Source of the DNA: Scytonematopsis contorta HA4267-MV1
Lineage (GTDB): Bacteria; Cyanobacteriota; Cyanobacteriia; Cyanobacteriales; Nostocaceae
NCBI GenBank assembly: GCA_019359035.1
Contig: JAHHIC010000081.1
Location: 19,534 to 83,533, forward strand
Reading direction: 5' to 3'
Length of the DNA stretch: 64,000 bases
The translations under genes were made by a program, and so were the position numbers. Shown here piece by piece: positions 26,897-34,246 of the stretch (within the stretch, counting starts at the first letter, position 1; the number at the start of each line of letters is the position of its first letter). The notes beneath the pieces were generated by a model. The model was not told the origin of the DNA. It ran no database searches and saw only the letters and a program-made list of their open reading frames with translations.

Positions 26897-27520
26897 ATGA
26901 AAGTCAGCATTATAGGCTCTGGTGGGATTGGTGGAACAATTGGAACCTTGTGGGCAAAAGCTGGTCATGAAGTTTTTTTTAGTGGTCGAAATCCTGAGAA
27001 TCTGACAAATTTGGTGAAAGAAGCAGGAAATACGACACAAGCGGGTACAGTAGCACAAGCCGCACAGTTTTCGGATGTGATTTTCTTGGCAGTTTATTAT
27101 TGGACGACCGATGATGCGATTGCTGCTGCTGGGTCGCTAGATGGGAAAATAATTATTGATGCGACAAACCCTTACATCCGTAACGATGCAGGAGAAATTC
27201 AGCGTGTAGCCGGAGCGAGTTCAGCTTTGGAACTAGCTCAAAAGCTTCCACGCTCCCAAATTGTCAAAGCTTACAATACTTTACCTACTGCTACTTTCGC
27301 GAATGAACATCATCGTTCCGAACCCTATGCTTTATTCTATTGTGGTGATGATGGTGACGCAAAAGCTACTGTAGCTCAATTGATTGCTGATAGTGGATTT
27401 GCTGGTATCGATATAGGTGGATTAAGCAATGTGGTAAATCAGGAACCAGGTGGGAAACTCTACAACACTCCTCTGACAGTTGAAGCAGCACATCAGTTAT
27501 TAACGACTTTAGAAAATTAG
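26897..27520 (+). CDS. NAD(P)-binding oxidoreductase, F420-dependent reductase-like
   Basis: The 207-residue protein starts directly with a Rossmann NAD(P)-binding fold, VSIIGSGGIGGTIGTLWAKA, followed by an Arg that suits NADPH (FSGRNPEN). The rest (IIIDATNPYIRNDAG, IVKAYNTLPTATFA) matches the NADP-dependent F420 reductase-like family, which in cyanobacteria acts on undefined substrates. It is the first gene of a four-gene operon; DUF3237, quinone reductase and SnoaL-like genes follow. Confidence 0.85.
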   Translation: MKVSIIGSGGIGGTIGTLWAKAGHEVFFSGRNPENLTNLVKEAGNTTQAGTVAQAAQFSDVIFLAVYYWTTDDAIAAAGSLDGKIIIDATNPYIRNDAGEIQRVAGASSALELAQKLPRSQIVKAYNTLPTATFANEHHRSEPYALFYCGDDGDAKATVAQLIADSGFAGIDIGGLSNVVNQEPGGKLYNTPLTVEAAHQLLTTLEN

Positions 27521-27534
27521 GGAACGTATATCCA

Positions 27535-27993
27535 ATGTTGGATTACAGATTAGAACATCTTTTTTCTTATCATCTCAAACTCAATCCCCCAGAAATTATT
27601 GGTCCTGTTCCTGATGGAATTCGTGCCAATGTTTATACATCTGAGGGGACAGTCACAGGCGAAAAATTACAGGGGAAATTACGTCCGGTAGGTGGTGATT
27701 GGGTTACAGTGCGTCCTGATGGTGTTGCCATTACTGATGTTCGCGGCACAATCGAAACTGATAATGGCGCTCTCATTTATATTACCTATACCGGAGTGAT
27801 GGATTTAGGGGAGGATGGCTATAGTAAATTCTTGCAGAAACAATTACCTGCTAGTGCCAAAATTCACAATACACCACGTTTGCAAACGGCTCATCCTGAG
27901 TATCGATGGTTAAATCGATTGCAGTGCATCAGTATAGCGGAACTGGATTTTACTAAATTTGAAGCCGATTTTGATGTTTATGGATTGCGTTGA
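27535..27993 (+). CDS. DUF3237 domain protein
   Basis: A small soluble protein of 152 residues matching DUF3237: LEHLFSYHLKLNPPEIIGPV at the start, GKLRPVGGDWVTVRPDGV in the middle, and TAHPEYRWLNRLQCISIAEL at the end. Function is unknown; members often sit next to dehydrogenases. It starts 14 bp after the preceding gene. Confidence 0.85.
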   Translation: MLDYRLEHLFSYHLKLNPPEIIGPVPDGIRANVYTSEGTVTGEKLQGKLRPVGGDWVTVRPDGVAITDVRGTIETDNGALIYITYTGVMDLGEDGYSKFLQKQLPASAKIHNTPRLQTAHPEYRWLNRLQCISIAELDFTKFEADFDVYGLR

Positions 27994-28036
27994 AATTGAG
28001 CCGTAAAAGCATTTATTGATAAGGAATTTCACAACT

Positions 28037-29002
28037 ATGAGAGCCATTCAAGTGCATGAATTTGGGGGAACAGAAGTTCTAAAAGTTGAAGAACTTCCTA
28101 ATCCCATCCCAGGAGCAGGACAAGTATTAATTCGTGTTCATGCTGCCGGAGTTAGTCCCCTTGATACCTACGTTCGGGAACAAAGTCATGGCGCTCCAAC
28201 TCCGAATCTACCTTATATACCAGGGTTTGAAGCCGCTGGAGAAATTGCAGCATTGGGTGAAGGTGTAAGTAAATTTAGTGTGGGTGACCGTGTTTATGTG
28301 AACACATTTTTAGGTGCTTATTCAGAATTAATAGTCTATGACGCAAATAGTGTCTATCCCTTACCTGATTCTATTTCCTTTTCCCAAGGAACAGCTGCGG
28401 TTAACTCTTATCCCACAGCACTTTACGCTCTAAATAATTTAGCTCATGCGAAAGCTGGGGAAATCGTTTTTGTACATGGAGCTAGTGGTGCAGTGGGTAC
28501 TGCTGCGGTACAAATTGCCAAAGCTACAGGTATGACAGTATTTGGAACAGCAGGAAGCGAACGTGGTTTACAACTTATACAGCAAGAAGGCGCACATTAC
28601 GCACTCAACCATCGTTCATCGGATTACCTTCAGCAAGCAATGGAACTAACGAACGGCAAAGGTTTCGATGTGATTCTAGAAATGAATGCAACTAAAAAAC
28701 TTGCCGATGATGTAAATCTGATTGGTGAATTTGGTCGGATTATTGTTATTGGTGGTACAGATGGAGCCGTCACATTTGACCCGACACCAATTCTTTGGAA
28801 AGGAGCCAGTATTATTGGTTTATATATAGGGTTAGCAAAACCGGAAGAAGTAACCCAAATTCATGAACAAATTTACACAGGGTTGCAAAATAAAACATTG
28901 CGACCAGCCGTTGCACAAGAATTTGCATTAGCTGATGTTGCAAAATCACATGAAGCAGTCAGACAAGCAAGTAGTTCTGGAAAAATTGTGTTGACTTTTT
29001 AG
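28037..29002 (+). CDS. NADPH:quinone reductase-like medium-chain dehydrogenase
   Basis: A zinc-free member of the medium-chain dehydrogenase family: catalytic domain start MRAIQVHEFGGTEVLKVEE, quinone oxidoreductase-type AAGVSPLDTYVR, and NADPH-binding VHGASGAVGTAAVQIAKATG. It lacks the catalytic zinc Cys/His set. Such enzymes reduce quinones or reactive enones. The ATG at 28037 has an AAGGAA ribosome-binding site in front and gives 321 residues; a TTG at 28016 is not favoured. It is the third gene of the putative AraC-controlled operon. Confidence 0.9.
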   Translation: MRAIQVHEFGGTEVLKVEELPNPIPGAGQVLIRVHAAGVSPLDTYVREQSHGAPTPNLPYIPGFEAAGEIAALGEGVSKFSVGDRVYVNTFLGAYSELIVYDANSVYPLPDSISFSQGTAAVNSYPTALYALNNLAHAKAGEIVFVHGASGAVGTAAVQIAKATGMTVFGTAGSERGLQLIQQEGAHYALNHRSSDYLQQAMELTNGKGFDVILEMNATKKLADDVNLIGEFGRIIVIGGTDGAVTFDPTPILWKGASIIGLYIGLAKPEEVTQIHEQIYTGLQNKTLRPAVAQEFALADVAKSHEAVRQASSSGKIVLTF

Positions 29003-29057
29003 CGGTGCTGGATATTTTTTCAAAATCAACAATAAACTCGAAAGATAGGAGTCGAAC

Positions 29058-29453
29058 ATGGAACTACGTCAAAAAGTTCAAGAACTGCTAGATTTTCTTC
29101 AAACTAATCCCCAACCAGAACAAGTCTACGAAAGATTTTATGACGAAAATGTTATCGTTCAGGAAAATTTACAGCAACCAAGAGTTGGAAGAAGCCTGAG
29201 TATCCAACGACAACAGCAGATGAATGCGAATGTGAAGGAAGTACATGAGTTTAAACTGGGTGCAGTATTAGTAGATGGGGAGCGTTCCGTAATTGAAGCG
29301 CATATCGACTTGACAACCCTGGATGGACATCACATTAGGATTGAAGAATTAGCGATGCAAACTTGGAAGGATGGACGCATTATTCAAGAAAGATTTTTTT
29401 ATGACCCCGCTAATATCCAAGGTGTAGCTAAAGAAATTAACGCGATTCATTAA
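29058..29453 (+). CDS. SnoaL/NTF2-like protein
   Basis: A single alpha+beta-barrel domain of 131 residues with an N-terminal helix and the pattern VYERFYDENVIVQEN ... AHIDLTTLDGHHIRIEELAMQ. NTF2-like proteins act as small enzymes or binding proteins. It is the last gene of the operon and is followed by a repeat block and a terminator. Confidence 0.8.
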   Translation: MELRQKVQELLDFLQTNPQPEQVYERFYDENVIVQENLQQPRVGRSLSIQRQQQMNANVKEVHEFKLGAVLVDGERSVIEAHIDLTTLDGHHIRIEELAMQTWKDGRIIQERFFYDPANIQGVAKEINAIH

Positions 29454-29510
29454 TTAAGTTTGTAGTTACGCTAAGAAAAGCTCCCGATACCCCTGAACTA
29501 AAGTATCCGT

Positions 29511-29580
29511 AAGCGCTACGCTCCACTTCGTGAACACGTAGTGTGTCCTATATGGACATAGCGGACGCTGGCGCGAACGG
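29511..29580. repeat. Dispersed GC-rich repeat in the 29454-29775 gap
   Basis: The segment contains GCGCTACGCTCCACTTCGTG, an inverted repeat around TGTCCTATATGGACA, and GCGGACGCTGGCGCG. It resembles a widespread heterocystous repeat; a short relative, TACGCTTCGCGAACAC, is inserted in the Uma2-like copy A at about 6665-6690. The rest of the gap holds a terminator and direct copies of TTAGCTTT. Confidence 0.6.
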
Positions 29581-29590
29581 TCTGAAAGCT

Positions 29591-29613
29591 AAAACCCGTT
29601 TACAACGGGTTTT
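29591..29613. terminator. Rho-independent terminator
   Basis: A perfect 10-bp stem, AAAACCCGTT and AACGGGTTTT, encloses the loop TAC and is followed by AATTTT. A's precede it, so it could work for both converging transcripts. Confidence 0.75.
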
Positions 29614-29775
29614 AATTTTGGTTATAGTTAGGTTAGCTTTAGCGTTTCTTTAGCTTTTAGCTCTCACTTAGGGTATTAAGATTAAGGGTTTTTCTTAGTG
29701 CCATTCCATATATAATAGTTAAGTAGTAAGTTCTATCACTAACGAGAATGCTAACTTATAAAGCAATTACCTTCT

Positions 29776-30564
29776 TCAATCTAAAGGTGGTGGATTACGA
29801 CGAATTTCACTAGGTGACAATGTAGTCATATTAAAAGCTTGCCACTTGGTTGCAACATACTTAAATTTACCCATCCCGATTTCGCCATTAGTCTTAAAAT
29901 TATCCCACTGTGCTTTTGAATCTAGCCAGTAATCACCACCCATATTAAGCAAGTAGCGAGCTCGTCTACGGTCATCAAGTTTTTTTGGATTATCTATTAT
30001 CAGTCGCGCTTGAACTGTAGTAAATATACCCCCTACATCACTAGGATTAATTGTGGCTCTACCATTTTTCGGCCAAAAGTGAAAGTTATATCCATTACCT
30101 GCTTTCACCGAAATACTACCATCTTTTTCGTGGCGAATATCTGCGGGTTTATTACCGTTTGCAACAAAATCTTCGCGAAATGCAGCCCCTTCGACCTTTG
30201 TTGAATTTTGAATGAGACGCCACTTTTTATCTCGCTTACTAAACATGTATGCTTTTATATTCCTAATTTGAACGCGAGTATTAGTAGCTCGATTTCCTTG
30301 CTCAGGTACATATACTTGTCCCCAAGCCATTATTGCTTTATTATTTTTGGGATTGTTGCCCATATGGATACGCGGTCCTTTTACCCAAGGGAAGTGTTTG
30401 GGGACACCATGCGGTATCGCTTCATGTGGGGGCTTCATATCGCTAATAACAGTTGCTTTTGTATTAATTTTCTGTGGGGTCTGGGCGTTAATTTGTATAC
30501 TAAAATTGCTACCTAGTAAAAAAGTACTTAGGAAAATAATTTGTGGTAATTTTTGAGCTTGCAT
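29776..30564 (-). CDS. Exported hypothetical protein
   Basis: The 262-residue protein starts with a likely Sec signal peptide (IIFLSTFLLGSNFSIQINAQ). The mature part is basic and rich in Asn and Trp (KNNKAIMAWGQVYVPEQGNR, YNFHFWPKNGRATINPSDVG). It has no motif I recognise and no Cys pairs in the mature region. It may be a secreted or periplasmic beta-rich protein. Its neighbours give no hint of function. Confidence 0.6.
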   Translation of the reverse strand: MQAQKLPQIIFLSTFLLGSNFSIQINAQTPQKINTKATVISDMKPPHEAIPHGVPKHFPWVKGPRIHMGNNPKNNKAIMAWGQVYVPEQGNRATNTRVQIRNIKAYMFSKRDKKWRLIQNSTKVEGAAFREDFVANGNKPADIRHEKDGSISVKAGNGYNFHFWPKNGRATINPSDVGGIFTTVQARLIIDNPKKLDDRRRARYLLNMGGDYWLDSKAQWDNFKTNGEIGMGKFKYVATKWQAFNMTTLSPSEIRRNPPPLD

Positions 30565-30707
30565 ATCACTTGTTTATATTTATTCGCCACAACATTTAGT
30601 ATAGCCACTGCACAAGTAAGGGAGAGCTTGGAACTGCTTGGTTTTCAGACATCATAAATCGCGTTTATGCCTATTCATACCATCGACTCTTTCGATGTCA
30701 ACTTATA

Positions 30708-30736
30708 TTGACTAAATGTAAAGATATATTTATACT
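30708..30736 (+). promoter_or_regulatory. Sigma-70-type promoter for the small protein at 30888
   Basis: TTGACT and TATACT are spaced by 17 bp. The predicted start near 30743 would give a leader of about 145 nt. A small hairpin (CATCGA/TCGATG) lies upstream at 30681-30697. Nothing else was seen in the 30565-30887 stretch. Confidence 0.55.
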
Positions 30737-30887
30737 TGTTTACATAAGAAAATAAATAAGCAAATCAACCAGGGCGTGAGTCATGCTTAACTCGAAAATG
30801 CATAAATTGATTTCATGCCTCCTATAGGAAATATAGAAAGGTTGTTAAAGCTAAAAAATCCAACTTGAATGTTAAGGAGATAAGTCC

Positions 30888-31019
30888 ATGTTTTCCACCG
30901 TTACTTTTGAAACCGCAACTCAGTTTTTAGGTGTAACATATTTAGCTTCGGCAATTGTCGTTGCCTTAGTATCTAAAGTTTGTTTGGAAATAATTGGCAC
31001 AATCGAAGCAGAGAACTAA
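30888..31019 (+). CDS. Small membrane protein, 43 residues
   Basis: It starts with ATG 9 bp after a strong Shine-Dalgarno sequence (AAGGAGA). The product begins MFSTVTFETATQFLG, has one hydrophobic helix (VTYLASAIVVALVSKVC) and ends EIIGTIEAEN. Size and form are like the small single-helix subunits of thylakoid complexes, but it does not match any subunit I can name. The promoter at 30708 and the good ribosome-binding site support a real gene. No homology was checked. Confidence 0.6.
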   Translation: MFSTVTFETATQFLGVTYLASAIVVALVSKVCLEIIGTIEAEN

Positions 31020-31109
31020 GTTATAAAATTTAAGAAATCATGAAAGACTAATGAGAAGGCTTCTAAGGTTTAATAATTATTTTATAGAAACCTTCTGAGA
31101 AAAATATGT

Positions 31110-31625
31110 TTATTCCCTTGCAATTACTATGTCAGTAGACTTAATAACTGCATAAGCATCTTCACCTACAGCAAGTTCAAGTTCTTCTACAGAAATTTTT
31201 GTAATTACCGATGTTAATTTTACTCGGTGGACTATTTCTACCGTCACTTCACAATTTACTGCTCCAGAGACAATTTCTGTGACAACACCTTTAAGAAGAT
31301 TGCGAGAGCTAACTTTTAGCGCTTTCTTTTGAATATTACTTTCTATTTCAGGCAAAGAACTTTCAACATCTTCCTTGAGTTTTTTATTAGGAGATTTTTT
31401 GTTACTTTTCTTTATTGTCGATAGGAAATTTTCCCCATCACTATTTTCTCGTTCTTCTCCTTCTGTGGTTGATGATGGTAACGAAGAATGCTTTCCCAAA
31501 GTACGTACCATTTCCCGCAAAATCTCAGTTTTAGTTCGCTGAGATTGTTGGCAGAATTCCTCCAGGATTTTCCGCTCTTCTTCTGATGTTTGGAATGTGA
31601 CCCATCCTTGTTCTTTTCTTGGCAT
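31110..31625 (-). CDS. RHH-like N-terminus fused to a Mop/TOBE molybdate-binding domain
   Basis: The N-terminal 45 residues (GWVTFQTSEEERKILEEFCQ ... TKTEILREMVRTL) resemble a ribbon-helix-helix DNA-binding unit. A charged, low-complexity linker (46-100) follows. Residues 103-170 are a Mop/TOBE domain (SSRNLLKGVVTEIVSGAVNC ... VITKISVEELELAVG ... AVIKSTDIVIA) of the type that binds molybdate or tungstate. The protein thus looks like a molybdate-responsive regulator unlike ModE, whose DNA-binding domain is a winged helix. An inverted repeat lies directly before the start codon and could be its own operator. Confidence 0.8.
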   Translation of the reverse strand: MPRKEQGWVTFQTSEEERKILEEFCQQSQRTKTEILREMVRTLGKHSSLPSSTTEGEERENSDGENFLSTIKKSNKKSPNKKLKEDVESSLPEIESNIQKKALKVSSRNLLKGVVTEIVSGAVNCEVTVEIVHRVKLTSVITKISVEELELAVGEDAYAVIKSTDIVIARE

Positions 31626-31630
31626 AATTA

Positions 31631-31647
31631 TACCAAATTAATTGGTA
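31631..31647 (-). promoter_or_regulatory. Inverted repeat operator candidate (TACCAA-N5-TTGGTA)
   Basis: TACCAA-ATTAA-TTGGTA lies 6 to 22 bp upstream of the ATG of the RHH-Mop gene, overlapping the position of the ribosome-binding site. An RHH protein bound there would block its own expression. Confidence 0.5.
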
Positions 31648-31786
31648 ATATAGTTAAAGTTGATAATATAAAGTGTTTTTTACTCCATCGGCCTCTTTGT
31701 GGAAGCATGTTCAAGTGCTATTTTACTGGTATTTACTGCTTAAAGGAAGCGATGGAGGAAGTTATCATCAAATATAATTTTGGCGC

Positions 31787-31824
31787 ATAAGCGTGATTTG
31801 TTGCAACAAATTCAGCAGGCTTAT
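31787..31824. promoter_or_regulatory. Nested palindrome between the RHH-Mop and Crp-type genes
   Basis: A perfect 16-bp palindrome ATTTGTTGCAACAAAT (31796-31811) is framed by ATAAGC (31787) and GCTTAT (31819). It is the main feature in the 409-bp gap between the divergent regulator genes and could be a binding site for a dimeric regulator. No gene is seen in the gap. Confidence 0.45.
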
Positions 31825-32034
31825 CACTGGCTGCGATATATTTCACTGTATTGATGTATTGCACGTTATTAGGAACCAAGCAAAATCTATACGTAGAGCA
31901 ATGCGTAAATTAATTCCTTCCTATGCCAAAAATAGCACAGAATATTAAAGAAAGATTAAGTATTTAATATTACAGCGTATAATTGATAGCAAATACTATA
32001 TTAAATCTACTCCTACAGGGTTGGTAGTAATTTA

Positions 32035-32619
32035 ATGAACAAAGCCATAGCTCAAACACAAGCATCCAGTTTGATTTCAGTCCAACAAAGCCTTTTTGAA
32101 CGTCATGAAATTATCCCCGTACAAAAGAATGTATTTTGGCGAATAGAGCAGGGTACTGTTCGTGCTGTCACATGGGACGAAAATGGAACATCTGCTACTT
32201 TGGGTTATTGGGGAGTTGGGGACATCATCGGTTATCCCCTATCCAAAATTGACCCGTATCATCTAGAATGCTTGTCTTATGTAGAAGCAGTGGTAATTCC
32301 TACGGAAGAATTGGCTCAAAATATAGATATTTTGCTGTCACATATTCAGCAGCTAGAAGAACTTACAAGTATTGTCAGTTGCAATCGTGCATCCCTTCGC
32401 ATATGGCAATTTTTGGTATGGTTAAGCAATAAGTTTGGTTGCGAGCTAGAACAAGGAAGACAAATTGAGTTGGTTATTACCCATCAAGAACTAGCAGATG
32501 TATTAAATACTACTCGCGTGACTGTAACACGGGTACTACGAGAACTTGAGGAGGCAGGAAAACTACGACGACACAAACGTAAGTTAATTCTGATGGGGTC
32601 AAACAACTTTGAATTTTAG
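32035..32619 (+). CDS. Crp/Fnr family transcriptional regulator
   Basis: The 194-residue protein has a cupin-like effector domain (EIIPVQKNVFWRIEQGTVRA ... GYWGVGDIIGYPLS), a dimerisation helix and a C-terminal winged HTH with ITHQELADVLNTTRVTVTRV. The HTH is like that of NtcA-type regulators, but the N-terminal domain is shorter and lacks a recognisable cAMP phosphate-binding cassette, so the effector is unknown. It is divergent from the RHH-Mop gene and they share a 409-bp upstream region. Confidence 0.88.
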   Translation: MNKAIAQTQASSLISVQQSLFERHEIIPVQKNVFWRIEQGTVRAVTWDENGTSATLGYWGVGDIIGYPLSKIDPYHLECLSYVEAVVIPTEELAQNIDILLSHIQQLEELTSIVSCNRASLRIWQFLVWLSNKFGCELEQGRQIELVITHQELADVLNTTRVTVTRVLRELEEAGKLRRHKRKLILMGSNNFEF

Positions 32620-32875
32620 ATTTTGGATTGTCCGGCAACCCTTAGAATTTTAGATTTTCTAATTTTCGATTAAAAACAATTTTTTTAATTGTGAACTTGA
32701 GACTGTCGAACCGATGGAGTAGATAAATTTTTTTTTAATCCAAAATTCAAAATCTAAAGTTCTTTGTTAGAAATTAGTATGTAAATTAGAGCAGTAAAAT
32801 AAATTAATTATATATATATATGGCAGGGTGGTAATTTAAAACCACCCAATTTCTACAAATTAAATGTTGGACTAT

Positions 32876-34183
32876 TTAACAAATTTCATCCTCATCAACC
32901 CACTCATCATAAGATGAGTCGTAATCAGTGTAATGTACAAAATATTGGTGACGTTGAATTTTCCCAATAATTGCCGAATACCATTCTTCGCTATCTTCAT
33001 CCCAAACTTTGACCTTTAGACCAACTGCATATCTATTATCATCCTCAGGGTTATGAACGCGAATACGGATATTATCTTCATTAACCCACTCATCATTAGA
33101 TGAACCGTAGCCAATGTAATGAATAAATAATTCGTTACCTTTGATTTTTTCTATAGTCGCTGGATACCAATCCTCTTCATCTTCGTCCCAAGCTTCTACT
33201 GTTTGACCCACAGCATACTTATTTTTATCTGAGTCTTTGGTTGCTGATGAGACATCTTGAATCGGCTTTTGTTCTCCTTGCTGAATTTCTTGCTTTACTA
33301 AATTATGGGCTTGTAAAATTAGGCTGCGAGCAACAGTTTGAATTCCTGTATGCTCATAGTAATTTGTACTTTGGTCTAAAAATGCTGCCACAAAGTCTAA
33401 GTTATCATCAGCAATTTGGATAAAATTACTCAAACTACTAGAAAGAGATTGGGGGGTTACACCTGTTTTTGAAACTAAATTACTCATCCAACCTTGGACA
33501 GAGTTAAAACTTTGGCTGATAAAACCAAGTTTATCAGAGGTATTATTGCCCGGTAAAGAACTATTTATAGCTGAAAAGATAGGATTATCTGCGACTACAC
33601 CAAAATCACTACCACCAATAACTTCTTGAATTTTTTTCAGGAAGTTAGGACCTAAGGGCAAAATCCCATCTAGACAAACTAAAGCGACCATCCTCATCAT
33701 GGACGCATCTTGATAGTTATTAGCTAAAGATTTCGCAAATTCTTGAGGGTTAGGTTGGGGAATTCCATTCAGTTTACAGAAAGCAATGATTTCGACAGTA
33801 ATTTTTAGTACTAAATCAATAGTTTGAGCTAGGTCGGCTTTGGGTGTGATATTGCCTAAAAAAGAGAGAAAGCCAATTTTTTCTGAAACTTTATTCGCTA
33901 ATGCTGCCGCTGCTACTGCTGTATCTACTTTATCAACGGTTTGATACAGTTTAATTGCGCTCTGGTAGCCTTGTTGAGGGTCGTGATATAAAATAACAGC
34001 GCGGTCGCGAATTTTCTCAATGACTTTAGCATCTGTTTCCCCTGTAATTGTACGGATACTGTTGTCAAACCCTACCAAGTTATTCCACTGACCAGGTGCT
34101 ACGTAATCGAGGGCTTTCAAAACTTTGACAGTAATGTTGTCAGTCGGTAACTCATCAACCAACTGAATAATCGATTTATCCAT
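32876..34183 (-). CDS. Unknown protein with two C-terminal Tudor-knot/chromo-barrel domains
   Basis: Residues 1-310 are mostly helical with no domain I recognise (ALDYVAPGQWNNLVGFDNSI, DGILPLGPNFLKKIQEVIGG). Two repeats follow at about 322-375 and 384-435 with the pattern YAVG-x-VEAWDEDEEDWYPATI ... HYIGYGSSNDEWV. This is the Tudor-knot or chromo-barrel type fold, common in eukaryotic chromatin proteins and rare in bacteria, with the aromatic residues (W, Y, Y, W) at the usual cage positions. The domain may bind methylated lysines or nucleic acid; no such function is shown here. No signal peptide is visible. It stands alone. Confidence 0.75.
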   Translation of the reverse strand: MDKSIIQLVDELPTDNITVKVLKALDYVAPGQWNNLVGFDNSIRTITGETDAKVIEKIRDRAVILYHDPQQGYQSAIKLYQTVDKVDTAVAAAALANKVSEKIGFLSFLGNITPKADLAQTIDLVLKITVEIIAFCKLNGIPQPNPQEFAKSLANNYQDASMMRMVALVCLDGILPLGPNFLKKIQEVIGGSDFGVVADNPIFSAINSSLPGNNTSDKLGFISQSFNSVQGWMSNLVSKTGVTPQSLSSSLSNFIQIADDNLDFVAAFLDQSTNYYEHTGIQTVARSLILQAHNLVKQEIQQGEQKPIQDVSSATKDSDKNKYAVGQTVEAWDEDEEDWYPATIEKIKGNELFIHYIGYGSSNDEWVNEDNIRIRVHNPEDDNRYAVGLKVKVWDEDSEEWYSAIIGKIQRHQYFVHYTDYDSSYDEWVDEDEIC

Positions 34184-34246
34184 AAAATGCTCTCTTGAAT
34201 GAACTCTATGGATATAGTTCCCTTACTTGACTAAAAAATCACTTCG

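Noticed and set aside
30565..30887. tRNA or structured RNA gene in the gap
   Set aside because: Only a small CATCGA/TCGATG hairpin and a promoter were found; no cloverleaf or conserved T-loop sequence.
31590..31790. 66-codon plus-strand reading frame before the Crp-type gene
   Set aside because: It begins inside the RHH-Mop gene on the other strand, contains its operator region and has no coding-like composition.
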